Positions 51,582 through 60,021 of a stretch of DNA of 64,000 nt are shown here, one piece after another. A program made the position numbers and the translations under genes. Below the pieces are notes generated by a model that was given only the letters and a program-made list of their open reading frames with translations, was not told the DNA's origin and ran no database searches. This stretch comes from Caballeronia catudaia (lineage in GTDB: Bacteria; Pseudomonadota; Gammaproteobacteria; Burkholderiales; Burkholderiaceae), in NCBI RefSeq assembly GCF_001544755.2, contig NZ_FCOF02000020.1, positions 50,290-114,289 on the forward strand, read 5' to 3'. Every line of letters begins with the position of its first letter. The stretch's first letter is position 1.

Positions 51582-52880
51582 ATGCTCGACATACAACACC
51601 TCCGCAAAGACCTGGACGGCGTCGCGAAGCGCCTCGCCGATCGAGGCTACACGCTCGACGTCGCCGCGTTCGCCGCGCTCGAAGCCGAGCGCCGCGAGAT
51701 CCAGACTCGCACCGAAGAACTGCAGGCGCGGCGCAACAGCCTGTCGAAGCAGATCGGCGCGATGAAGGGCCGCGGCGAGGACACGTCGGCGGTAATGGCG
51801 GAAGTGGGCGGCATCGGCGACACCATGAAGGAATCGGCCGCGAAGCTGGATGATGTTCAGACGCGTTTGTCGGACCTGATGCTGACCGTGCCGAACCTGC
51901 CGCACGAAAGCGTGCCGGTCGGCAACGACGAGACGCAGAACGTCGAAGTGCGGCGCTGGGGCACGCCGCGCGCGTTCGACTTCGAGGTCCGCGATCACGT
52001 CGATGTCGGCGCGCCGCTCGGGCTCGACTTCGAGACGGGCGCGAAGCTGTCGGGCGCGCGTTTCACGCTGCTGCGCGGGCAGATTGCGCGGCTGCATCGC
52101 GCGCTCGCGCAGTTCATGATCGACACGCACACGGAGCAGCACGGCTATACCGAGGCGTACACGCCGTACATCGTGAATCCGGAGATTCTGTACGGCACGG
52201 GCCAGTTGCCCAAATTCGCCGACGACATGTTCCGCGTCGAGAAGGGCGGCGACGAGAACACGGTCACGCAGTACCTCATTTCGACGTCGGAAATTTCGCT
52301 GACGAACACGGTGCGCGACAGCATCCTCGAAGCGGACGCGCTGCCGGTGAAGCTCACCGCGCATTCGCCGTGCTTCCGCTCGGAGGCGGGCTCGTACGGG
52401 CGTGATACGCGCGGCCTGATCCGCCAGCATCAGTTCGACAAGGTCGAGATGGTGCAGGTCGTGTCGCCGGAACATTCCTATGCCGCGCTCGACGAGATGG
52501 TCGGCCAGGCGGAGACGATTCTGCAGAAGCTGGAATTGCCGTATCGCGTGATCACGCTGTGCACGGGCGACATGGGCTTTTCGGCGGCGAAGACGTTCGA
52601 TCTGGAAGTGTGGCTGCCGGCGCAGAACACGTACCGTGAGATTTCAAGCTGCTCGAATACCGAGGCGTTCCAGGCGCGCCGGATGCAGGCGCGCTTTCGC
52701 AATGCGCAGGGCAAGCCTGAGTTCGTGCATACGCTGAACGGCTCGGGGCTGGCGGTCGGGCGTACGCTCGTCGCGGTGCTGGAGAATTTTCAGAACGCCG
52801 ATGGATCGGTGACGATTCCGGCCGTTTTGCGGCCTTATATGCGCGGCGCGGAACGCATCGAAGTGTCCACATCTGTTTGA
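51582..52880 (+). CDS. serS: Seryl-tRNA synthetase
   Basis: A class II synthetase of 432 residues. The N-terminal coiled-coil arm (ALEAERREIQTRTEELQARRNSLSKQIG) binds the long variable arm of tRNA-Ser. Motif 2 is FRSEAGSYGRDTRGLIRQHQF and motif 3 is NGSGLAVGRTLVAVLENFQ. It charges all tRNA-Ser isoacceptors. It is followed 104 nt later by a tRNA-Ser gene, so enzyme and substrate may share a transcript. Confidence 0.97.
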   Translation: MLDIQHLRKDLDGVAKRLADRGYTLDVAAFAALEAERREIQTRTEELQARRNSLSKQIGAMKGRGEDTSAVMAEVGGIGDTMKESAAKLDDVQTRLSDLMLTVPNLPHESVPVGNDETQNVEVRRWGTPRAFDFEVRDHVDVGAPLGLDFETGAKLSGARFTLLRGQIARLHRALAQFMIDTHTEQHGYTEAYTPYIVNPEILYGTGQLPKFADDMFRVEKGGDENTVTQYLISTSEISLTNTVRDSILEADALPVKLTAHSPCFRSEAGSYGRDTRGLIRQHQFDKVEMVQVVSPEHSYAALDEMVGQAETILQKLELPYRVITLCTGDMGFSAAKTFDLEVWLPAQNTYREISSCSNTEAFQARRMQARFRNAQGKPEFVHTLNGSGLAVGRTLVAVLENFQNADGSVTIPAVLRPYMRGAERIEVSTSV

Positions 52881-52984
52881 CATCTATTTGCAAAAATGGG
52901 CTTGGAAAGGTCGGAAGAGTTCGATATACTTTCGTTCTTCGTTGAGCAACGACCGGCTTGACGAAGGCCAGCTAGCTGGTAGTC

Positions 52985-53075
<91 letters not shown>

Positions 53076-53082
53076 AAATCTA

Positions 53083-53123
53083 AAAACCCCGCAAGTCGTT
53101 AAGGCTTGCGGGGTTTTGTTTTT
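53083..53123 (+). terminator. Rho-independent terminator of tRNA-Ser
   Basis: A 13-bp stem AAAACCCCGCAAG/CTTGCGGGGTTTT with a 9-nt loop, followed by GTTTTTG. It starts 8 nt after the tRNA 3' end. Confidence 0.93.
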
Positions 53124-53187
53124 GCGGGCTCCGGCGGGGCGGAGGGGGAATGGCCGACGCGCTATTTCGGAATCGAGTAACAAATCG

Positions 53188-53458
53188 GTCTATCTCCGCG
53201 CACGCGGAGAAACGGTTTGAGCGGGCAGATTCCCGCCGCCTACGCGAGTCTATCTCCGCGCACGCGGAGGAACCCTCGCGGCATACACGCCGAGGATCAC
53301 GCCCGCAGGGTCTATCTCCGCGCACGCGGAGGAACCACTGGCTGTCCATGTTGTGCGGCGCGCGCCACGGGTCTATCTCCGCGCACGCGGAGGAACCGGC
53401 GGTCTTATGACGTTCGTCAATACGCTGGCGGGTCTATCTCCGCGCACGCGGAGGAACC
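53188..53458 (-). CRISPR. Small type I-E-like CRISPR array, 5 repeats and 4 spacers
   Basis: A 27-nt core that reads GTCTATCTCC-GCGCAC-GCGGAGGAACC on the plus strand starts at 53188, 53248, 53310, 53371 and 53432, a period of 60-62. Spacers are 33-35 nt and unrelated to each other. The reverse complement (GGTTCCTCCGCG... ending AGATAGACC) has the layout of type I-E repeats: a G-rich start, a central hairpin and an A-A/G-ACC end. I therefore place the array on the minus strand. The repeat at 53188 has two substitutions at its far end, as expected for the leader-distal terminal repeat. No cas gene is in the window and no clear leader exists right of 53458. Confidence 0.88.
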
Positions 53459-53520
53459 CCTAGATCATAACCGCATGATCCAAAAGGCCAAATCGCCAAA
53501 CCCATCCGCGACGACATGCC

Positions 53521-53871
53521 TCAAGTCGTACACCTCGCAATATCAAACCTGAGCTCCGGCTCCGGCACACCCCCATCATCACTCGACGACTGCTGCACCT
53601 TCACCACCGACCCATAAACCGAAGGCGTCAGCGTCACGAGCCACGCATTCGATCCGACGATCAACTCCGCCGAACCTTGGTCGCGTCTTGCTTGAGCAGA
53701 AGGAATCATCCGCTGCAAACAACTCGATATATCCGATGCCGCCCGTGCCGACGACACATGAATCACGGGCTTCGAAGCGCGCAGTTCCGGCTCGCTCGTC
53801 GAACTGCAAGCGCCGAGGGCGGCGAGGCCCGACGACATCGCGCAAAGGAGAGCAAATCGATGCAAGGTCAT
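53521..53871 (-). CDS. Small putative lipoprotein
   Basis: A 116-residue protein with a lipoprotein signal (MTLHRFALLCAMSSGLAALGAC, lipobox LGAC). A Ser-rich start and a short globular part (SDISSCLQRMIPSAQARRDQGSAELIVGSNAWLVTLTPS, VVKVQQSS) follow, with a second Cys pair that may form a disulfide. I do not recognise the family beyond small Burkholderia lipoproteins. It ends 62 nt before the CRISPR array on the same (minus) strand, so read-through could transcribe the array. Confidence 0.72.
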   Translation of the reverse strand: MTLHRFALLCAMSSGLAALGACSSTSEPELRASKPVIHVSSARAASDISSCLQRMIPSAQARRDQGSAELIVGSNAWLVTLTPSVYGSVVKVQQSSSDDGGVPEPELRFDIARCTT

Positions 53872-54126
53872 AACGTTCCGGCGAATTCGAATTCGCGCCA
53901 CTAAAACACAAACAGCCACACATCACAAGGGCGAACGGCCCTCGCGCTGACCAATAACCAACGCAAGAAAGGCCGCGAAATGCAGCGCACAAGCGGCTCT
54001 ACAGGGGGCGGCGCTTCGCGGGAGTGCTATCATCGGCCCCATTGTCCTCATGCGCGGCCTGCCGAAAACAGCCGCAAACAGCCGCGAAAACGCGCGCATG
54101 AGGCAGCAAACCCATCGCACTGCTCA

Positions 54127-54909
54127 ATGGCCATCACGCTCAAGACACCCGCAGACATCGAAAAGTTGCGCATCTCCGGCCGCATGGCCGCCGAAGTCCT
54201 CGCGATGATCGCCGAACACGTCCGCCCGGGCGTCACCACCGATGAACTCGACGCCGTCTGCAACCGCTTCATCGTCGACGACCTGAAGGCGATTCCCGCC
54301 AACGTCGGATACATGGGCTTTCCGAAGACGATCTGCACGTCGGTGAATCACGTCGTGTGCCACGGCATTCCCGGACCGAAAGAGTTGAAGGACGGCGACA
54401 TCATCAACATCGATGTCGCGATCATCAAGGACGGCTACTACGGCGACACGAGCCGCATGTACTACGCCGGCACGCCGGGCGCAGACGCCCGCCGCCTCAC
54501 CGAGACCACCTACGAAGCGATGGTCGCCGGCATGCGCGAAGTGCGTCCTGGCGCGACGCTCGGCGACGTCGGCGCAGCGATCCAGAGCGTCGCGCATCGC
54601 GAAGGCTTTTCCGTGGTGCGCGAGTATTGCGGCCACGGCATCGGCCGCGTCTATCACGAAGATCCGCAAGTACTGCACTACGGCCAGCGCGGCGCGGGCC
54701 TGCGTCTGAAGCCGGGTCTCGTCTTCACCATCGAGCCGATGATCAACGCGGGCCGCGCGGCCACGCAGCAATCACGCGACGGCTGGACCGTGACGACCAA
54801 GGACCGCTCGCTTTCGGCGCAATGGGAGCACATGGTGGCCGTGACCGACGATGGCTTCGAACTGCTCACGCCGTGGCCGGACGGCACCGGCGCCTATGCA
54901 GCACCTTGA
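54127..54909 (+). CDS. map: Methionine aminopeptidase, type I
   Basis: Removes the initiator methionine from nascent proteins. It has 260 residues. Conserved marks are GYMGFPKTICTSVNHVVCHGIP (substrate His), DIINIDVAIIKDGYYGDTSRMYY (metal Asp residues), EYCGHGIGRVYHEDPQVLHYG (metal His) and GLVFTIEPMINAG (metal Glu). The metal ligands all appear present. It is not next to rpsB here, so it may be a second copy in the genome; this cannot be checked in the window. Confidence 0.95.
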   Translation: MAITLKTPADIEKLRISGRMAAEVLAMIAEHVRPGVTTDELDAVCNRFIVDDLKAIPANVGYMGFPKTICTSVNHVVCHGIPGPKELKDGDIINIDVAIIKDGYYGDTSRMYYAGTPGADARRLTETTYEAMVAGMREVRPGATLGDVGAAIQSVAHREGFSVVREYCGHGIGRVYHEDPQVLHYGQRGAGLRLKPGLVFTIEPMINAGRAATQQSRDGWTVTTKDRSLSAQWEHMVAVTDDGFELLTPWPDGTGAYAAP

Positions 54910-55083
54910 GAAGCACAATGAGCACCGCAGGCAAGACCCGTGTGCGTTGTAAAGCACTTTCCGGGATTTAGGAATTGACGGGTTCGCCCGTTCGGTTGAA
55001 GCTATGCCAATGGCCCGCGCGCCGGACCGGCCGACAGAGCCGCACGCGCATGAGAGCCCGAAAGCCAGAGAGAAATAGTCTGC

Positions 55084-55620
55084 ATGAGCGCACGCATGAG
55101 TCCCTCATTGACCGTCAGCCGCATCGCCGCGCAACACGGTTCGGTTTTGCGCGAGCTTCGCACCGCGTCACTGCGCGAAGCGCCGTACGCTTTCGGCGAA
55201 ACCCTCGAAGATGCGCTGCTCGTCGACCCGTCGTCGTTCGACCAGACCGCCGCGCTGCACGCGAACTCACCGCGGCTCGCGACGTTCCTGCTCTACACGG
55301 AAGGTCATCCCTGCGGCCTCGTGCATGCGTACATCGAAGAGACGCCGGACGAGCGCGCGTTCGTGAGCGCGCTGTGGGTGGCGCCCGCCGTGCGGCATCT
55401 GCGCGGCGGCGAGCTGCTTGTGAACGTCGCTTCCCAATGGCTCGCCGGGCAGGGCGCCGCCGAGGTGCATGCGTGGATCTCCGAGGAAAATCGCACCGCG
55501 ATGCGCTTCTACGAGCGTCTCGGTTTCGGGCCCACGGGCGACCGCCGCGCGATGCCGTCTCACGAGCAGGAAGCCGAGTCGCTCTTCGTGCGTCACATGC
55601 ATGCCGAGGACGACGCCTGA
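55084..55620 (+). CDS. GNAT-family N-acetyltransferase
   Basis: A 178-residue protein with a GNAT fold. VSALWVAPAVRHLRGGELLVNVASQWLAGQGAAEVHAWI covers the acetyl-CoA pyrophosphate loop, and NRTAMRFYERLGFGPTGDRRAM is the typical C-terminal motif. The acyl acceptor is unknown. It stands alone between map and minC on the same strand. A second ATG at 55096 is possible. Confidence 0.88.
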   Translation: MSARMSPSLTVSRIAAQHGSVLRELRTASLREAPYAFGETLEDALLVDPSSFDQTAALHANSPRLATFLLYTEGHPCGLVHAYIEETPDERAFVSALWVAPAVRHLRGGELLVNVASQWLAGQGAAEVHAWISEENRTAMRFYERLGFGPTGDRRAMPSHEQEAESLFVRHMHAEDDA

Positions 55621-55775
55621 TACGCGTCCGTGCATGCGGTGCGTCCGCTTCCCGCGTGCCCATCGGGGCGAACTTCGCGCACACACTTCCCGCTTTCGAT
55701 AGCTGAAATCGGTCCTAAAAATTATGGCCGTGTGCGACAACGCCTGTAAAATACGCAAAATTTTTGGCCGTTCCT

Positions 55776-56543
55776 ATGTCGCTCAACAAAACGCCCTTCT
55801 TCGAACTGCGCAGCGGCTCCGTCGACACGCTTCTCTTCGTCGTCAAGACTCCCGACCTCGATGCCCTGCGCGCTGAACTCACGCGGCGCTTCGAGGCGAC
55901 TCCCGAATTCTTCGCAGGCGATGTCGTCGCCATCGACGTGCGCCGTCTCGCCGAACAGGAGCGTCTCTCGCTCGCCGACCTCGAAGCGTTGCTGAAGAGC
56001 GTGCGCATGCGTCCGATCGGCGTCGTCGCGCTGCCGGCGCAGACGTGGGCGATTCAGTGGGCGAACGAAGGCGGCCTGCCGATTCTCGAAGCGCGCGACA
56101 GGCGCGGCGCGCCGAAACCCTCGGCCGACGAAGCGAAGCCGAACACCGAAGCCGCCGCCGTGATCGAGGCGGCGGTCGCCAAGGAGCCGCCGCCCGCGAC
56201 GCTGCCGCAACCGGCGACCATCATCGATCGTCCGCTGCGTTCGGGCCAGCAGGTCTACGCGAAGGGCGATCTCATCGTGCTCGGGCTCGTGTCGCACGGC
56301 GCCGAGGTCATCGCCGAAGGCAATATCCATATCTATGCGCCGTTGCGTGGCCGCGCGCTCGCGGGCGTGCACGGCAATCTCGACGCGCGCATCTTCTGCA
56401 CCTGTCTCGAGCCGGAACTGATCTCCATCGCGGGCATCTATCGGACGACCGAGAACCCGCTGCCGGCCGATGTGCTGAGCAAAGCGGTGCAGATCTGGCT
56501 GAGCGACGAAAAACTCATGATCGAACCGCTGCGTCTGACCTGA
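55776..56543 (+). CDS. minC: Septum-site inhibitor MinC
   Basis: A 255-residue protein. The N-terminal domain (FFELRSGSVDTLLFVVKTPDLDALRAELTRRF) blocks FtsZ assembly. An Ala/Pro-rich linker covers about 115-150. The C-terminal beta-helix (RSGQQVYAKGDLIVLGLVSHGAEVIAEGNIHIYAPLRGRALAGVHGN) binds MinD. The ATG at 55776 gives the family start MSLNKTPFFE. It is first of minCDE, 87 nt before minD. Confidence 0.95.
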   Translation: MSLNKTPFFELRSGSVDTLLFVVKTPDLDALRAELTRRFEATPEFFAGDVVAIDVRRLAEQERLSLADLEALLKSVRMRPIGVVALPAQTWAIQWANEGGLPILEARDRRGAPKPSADEAKPNTEAAAVIEAAVAKEPPPATLPQPATIIDRPLRSGQQVYAKGDLIVLGLVSHGAEVIAEGNIHIYAPLRGRALAGVHGNLDARIFCTCLEPELISIAGIYRTTENPLPADVLSKAVQIWLSDEKLMIEPLRLT

Positions 56544-56630
56544 CGAGTTGTATCGGCTCGCGCGCCCGATGCCCTGGCGCGCGCTTGAAGGCAACGCGAG
56601 CGGACCTATTGACGAACACAAGGTACTTGT

Positions 56631-57446
56631 ATGGCAAAAATCATTGTGGTGACTTCGGGGAAGGGCGGCGTCGGCAAGACGACCACCAGCGCGAGCTTCG
56701 CATCGGCGCTCGCATTGCGCGGCCACAAGACGGCCGTGATCGACTTCGACGTCGGTCTTCGCAATCTCGACCTCATCATGGGTTGCGAACGCCGCGTGGT
56801 GTACGACCTGATCAACGTCATTCAGGGCGAAGCGAATCTGCATCAGGCGCTCATCAAGGACAAGAAGTGCGAGAACCTCTACATCCTGCCGGCGTCGCAG
56901 ACGCGCGATAAGGAAGCGCTCACGCTCGAAGGCGTCGAGAAGGTCATCAACGAGCTGGTCAAGATGGACTTCGAGTACATCGTCTGCGATTCGCCGGCGG
57001 GTATCGAATCCGGTGCGCTGATGGCGATGCACTTCGCCGACGAAGCGCTCATCGTGACCAATCCGGAAGTGTCGTCGGTGCGCGATTCGGACCGCATTCT
57101 CGGCATTCTGTCGTCGAAGACGAAGCGCGCGATCGAAGGCAAGGAGCCCGTCAAGGAACATCTGCTGATCACGCGCTACAACCCGAAGCGCGTTTCCGAA
57201 GGCGAGATGCTGTCGCTGTCGGACATTCAGGAGATTCTGCGCATCGATCTGATCGGCGTGGTTCCGGAATCGGAAGCGGTGCTGCATGCATCGAACCAGG
57301 GCTTGCCGGCAGTGCATCTGGACGGCACGGATGTCGCCGAATCGTACAAGGACGTGGTGTCGCGTTTCCTCGGCGAAGAGAAGACGCTGCGCTTCACGGA
57401 TTATCAGAAGCCAGGTCTGTTGCAACGCATCTTCGGCACCAAGTAA
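56631..57446 (+). CDS. minD: Septum-site ATPase MinD
   Basis: A 271-residue ParA-type membrane-binding ATPase. The deviant Walker A GKGGVGKTT is at residues 10-18. DFDVGLRNLDLIMGCERRVVYDL and CDSPAGIESGALMAMHFADEALIVTNPEVSSVRDSDRI are strongly conserved. The C-terminal amphipathic membrane-targeting helix is LLQRIFGTK. It recruits MinC and oscillates with MinE. It is 9 nt upstream of minE. Confidence 0.97.
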   Translation: MAKIIVVTSGKGGVGKTTTSASFASALALRGHKTAVIDFDVGLRNLDLIMGCERRVVYDLINVIQGEANLHQALIKDKKCENLYILPASQTRDKEALTLEGVEKVINELVKMDFEYIVCDSPAGIESGALMAMHFADEALIVTNPEVSSVRDSDRILGILSSKTKRAIEGKEPVKEHLLITRYNPKRVSEGEMLSLSDIQEILRIDLIGVVPESEAVLHASNQGLPAVHLDGTDVAESYKDVVSRFLGEEKTLRFTDYQKPGLLQRIFGTK

Positions 57447-57455
57447 GGGGACGCA

Positions 57456-57710
57456 ATGTCGATTCTTTCGTTTTTGCTGGGCGAGAAAAGAAAGTCCGCT
57501 TCGGTCGCGAAGGAACGCTTGCAGTTGATCATTGCGCACGAGCGCGCGGGTGGCAGAGCCGCCGCCGATTATCTGCCGGCGTTGCAACGGGAACTCGTTG
57601 CCGTGATTTCGAAGTACGTGAAGATCTCCGATGACGATATTCGAGTGAGCCTCGAACGTCAGGACGACCTCGAAGTGCTGGAAGTGAAGATCGAGATTCC
57701 GCAGGCCTGA
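57456..57710 (+). CDS. minE: Topological specificity factor MinE
   Basis: An 84-residue protein. The N-terminal part (MSILSFLLGEKRKSASVAKERLQLIIAHERAG) holds the membrane-binding start and anti-MinCD helix. The C-terminal dimerisation domain is LPALQRELVAVISKYVKISDDDIRVSLERQDDLEVLEVKIEIP. It stimulates MinD ATPase. A terminator follows. Confidence 0.97.
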   Translation: MSILSFLLGEKRKSASVAKERLQLIIAHERAGGRAAADYLPALQRELVAVISKYVKISDDDIRVSLERQDDLEVLEVKIEIPQA

Positions 57711-57749
57711 TGCCGAACGGCGCGTGGCACGCGCGCCGGGTTTTTAGAG

Positions 57750-57781
57750 AGAGCCAGAATCACGCGATTCTGGCTCTTTTG
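57750..57781 (+). terminator. Rho-independent terminator of minCDE
   Basis: A 12-bp perfect stem AGAGCCAGAATC/GATTCTGGCTCT with loop ACGC, then TTTT. It lies 39 nt after the minE stop. Confidence 0.92.
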
Positions 57782-58019
57782 CCTGGTGCGCTATCGTTTG
57801 CGCGGCGCTTTCTGCGCTTGAATTGTGACCGCGATCCCGTTGTGACACTCCTCTGACGTTCCTCCACAAACCGTTCCAGATTCGGCCTCATTGATCGGTC
57901 GTGTGTGTCATCGCTCGCATGCCTCTGCGCATTGGAAAGAGACGCGGGCTTTTCGGGCCCGCGAAGCCTTCATCCGCGTGTCACGCGCGTTCAATGTATT
58001 CAGAGATACGAGGTCGATC

Positions 58020-58325
58020 ATGAAACTGTCTTTTCGCCATCTGCTCGCCCAGTCCGCGCTGGTCGTCGCCGGCGTCGTGACCATGTCCAGCGCTTTCGCC
58101 GATGTGGTGATCGTCGCGCCGAGCGCTCCGCCTGCGGCGCGCTATGAGCCCGTTCCGCCGCCGCGTGTGGGCTTCGTCTGGGATGCCGGTCACTGGAACT
58201 GGGAAGGCCGCTATGTGTGGGTGCCCGGCCACTGGATCGAGGCACGGGCGGGTGCGCGCTGGGCGCCGGGCGTGTGGGCGCCCTTCCGCGGGCAGTACCG
58301 CTACGTTCCGGGCCACTGGATCTGA
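58020..58325 (+). CDS. Small secreted WXXGXW-repeat (YXWQ/BcpO-like) protein
   Basis: A 101-residue protein with a signal peptide (AQSALVVAGVVTMSSAFAD). A Pro-rich start is followed by three repeats of the type GHWxWxGRYVWVPGHW, each with conserved W-x2-G-x-W spacing, ending VPGHWI. The function of this periplasmic family is unknown. The ATG at 58020 is preferred because upstream residues are not signal-like. Confidence 0.8.
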   Translation: MKLSFRHLLAQSALVVAGVVTMSSAFADVVIVAPSAPPAARYEPVPPPRVGFVWDAGHWNWEGRYVWVPGHWIEARAGARWAPGVWAPFRGQYRYVPGHWI

Positions 58326-58820
58326 TTCGCGCGGCAAGTTCGATTCGTCGTCGTCGCTCAACGGCGATGACGAACGCCGGGCCAGAAAAAAGAACAGGCG
58401 CGAGGCTTTCGCCGGGCGCCCAAGAAACGCTCCCACAATAAGCAGGAGCGGAGAGGAGAAGTGAGCCGTAGGTCAGGCCCGTAAGACGAGCCACACGAAC
58501 GGCAACACATGCTCAGAGTGCGCGCTCCGGGGAAAGTTCAACCGATTTGAATTTTCTTGCAGGACCGACGTGCGAAGCCGAAATGGGTGATGTCATGCGG
58601 TCAGGACTTCGAAGGCGAGTACCGCCAGGATCGCGCTGAAGCTCATCTAATGCAAAGCGGACAGGAAAGTCATTTTCCCGCCAGCTTGTCGACTGGCATC
58701 GAGTGTTAATTTAAATGGCCGCTGATTCAGGGAATTTTCTTTTCGGCCTAGGTACAAACCCCGCATGTGCGCAGACCATTCAGGCGCGCCGAAACCGCAG
58801 GTTCGTGGAGCATTCGCCAG
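58326..58820. other. Intergenic region between the WXXGXW and OpgC-like genes
   Basis: About 495 bp without a supported gene. It is less GC-rich than its surroundings at 58680-58745, which includes GTTAATTTAAATG about 100 bp upstream of the next gene, the likely promoter side. No repeat, RNA or hairpin with T-tract was found. Confidence 0.4.
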
Positions 58821-59999
58821 ATGACTTCCCCGACACGTTCTCTCGAAGTCGATTTCTTTCGTGGAATCGTGCTGCTCATTATCGCGGTGGACCATATAAC
58901 GGGAAGCGTGCTATCGCGCTTTACGCTGCATCAATACGCATTTTGTGATTCCGCCGAAGTATTCGTGTTTCTCGGAGGTTATGCGTCGGCGGCGGCGTAC
59001 ACGGCGCTTGCGACTCGCCGTAACGTTTCAGCCGCCCGCCGACGCTTTTTAAAACGCAGTTGGGAAATCTATCGCGCGTACCTGTTCACGGCATTTCTCA
59101 TGCTGATCGGGGGCGGCCTGCTGATGGCGCTCAAGGTCGATACGCCGATGGTCCTGTACACCGAGTGGCCCAACTTTCTCGCGCGTCCTTTCGGCCTCGT
59201 CGCCGACATCGCACTGCTGCGCCAGCAGCCGTATCTCTCGGCGGTGCTGCCCATGTACTCCGTGTTCGCGCTCGCCGTGCCGGCGATCGTGCCGCTCGCG
59301 CAGAAACGGCCGGTCGTCGCGCTGTTCGGCAGCCTGCTCGTATGGCTCGCGGCGATGCCGCTGCTGCGTTTCCTGCCCGGCACGTATGGCGAAGCGTGGT
59401 CGTTCAATCCGTTCGCTTGGCAGTTGATGTTCATGACCGGCGTGCTGGCGCGCGTGCAGCCGATCAGCGACGATTTCCACGCCGGCAAAGTCGCGCGCTG
59501 GCTGACGGCGGGCGCGATTGCGCTTGCGCTGGCGTTCGCGTTCTCCAAGCTCTTCCTCGAAACGCAGGCGCCGCCGGGATACATGAAGCAAAACCTTGCG
59601 ACGCTGCGCATCGTGAGCTTCGCGGCCATCGCGTGGGTGGTCGCGCGCGCGGTCTATGCGGGCTGGATCGCCAGGCTCGCGCGCAAGCTGCCGGGCATCG
59701 TGACGATCGGGCAGCAAGGGCTCGTGTGCTTCATCGCGGGCACGTGCGTATCGCTCGTGCTCGATTCGGCGTTGCGCGCGATGGGCGTGCTCGGACTCGG
59801 GCGCTATCCGTCGCACTGGATTCTCGGGCTCATCGCCGACGGCATCGCCATAGTGAGCCTGCTCGCGCTCGCGCGCTTCTGGGCGGACCGCAAGGCGGCG
59901 AAGGCGGCGCGCGTGAAAGGCGTCGGGCTGCCGGCGCCGCGCCTTCCCGTCATGAAAGGGCCGCTGCCCGCTCATGCGACCAACCGGCGCGATCGCTGA
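58821..59999 (+). CDS. OpgC-like membrane acyltransferase
   Basis: A 392-residue protein with about ten membrane helices. The start TRSLEVDFFRGIVLLIIAVDHITGS (Asp and His of the acyltransferase-3/OpgC family), the NPFAWQLMFMTG stretch and the SHWILGLIADGIAI end match OpgC. E. coli OpgC succinylates osmoregulated periplasmic glucans; the acyl group and acceptor here are not shown. The ATG at 58821 gives the family start; an upstream in-frame ATG is less likely. Confidence 0.85.
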   Translation: MTSPTRSLEVDFFRGIVLLIIAVDHITGSVLSRFTLHQYAFCDSAEVFVFLGGYASAAAYTALATRRNVSAARRRFLKRSWEIYRAYLFTAFLMLIGGGLLMALKVDTPMVLYTEWPNFLARPFGLVADIALLRQQPYLSAVLPMYSVFALAVPAIVPLAQKRPVVALFGSLLVWLAAMPLLRFLPGTYGEAWSFNPFAWQLMFMTGVLARVQPISDDFHAGKVARWLTAGAIALALAFAFSKLFLETQAPPGYMKQNLATLRIVSFAAIAWVVARAVYAGWIARLARKLPGIVTIGQQGLVCFIAGTCVSLVLDSALRAMGVLGLGRYPSHWILGLIADGIAIVSLLALARFWADRKAAKAARVKGVGLPAPRLPVMKGPLPAHATNRRDR

Positions 60000-60021
60000 G
60001 CGCGCCGGTTTCGTCCCTGCT

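Noticed and set aside
54946..54960. Fifteen bases (GTTGTAAAGCACTTT) identical to a conserved stretch of 16S rRNA
   Set aside because: The match does not extend in either direction, and no other rRNA-like sequence or structure is nearby. Treated as coincidence.
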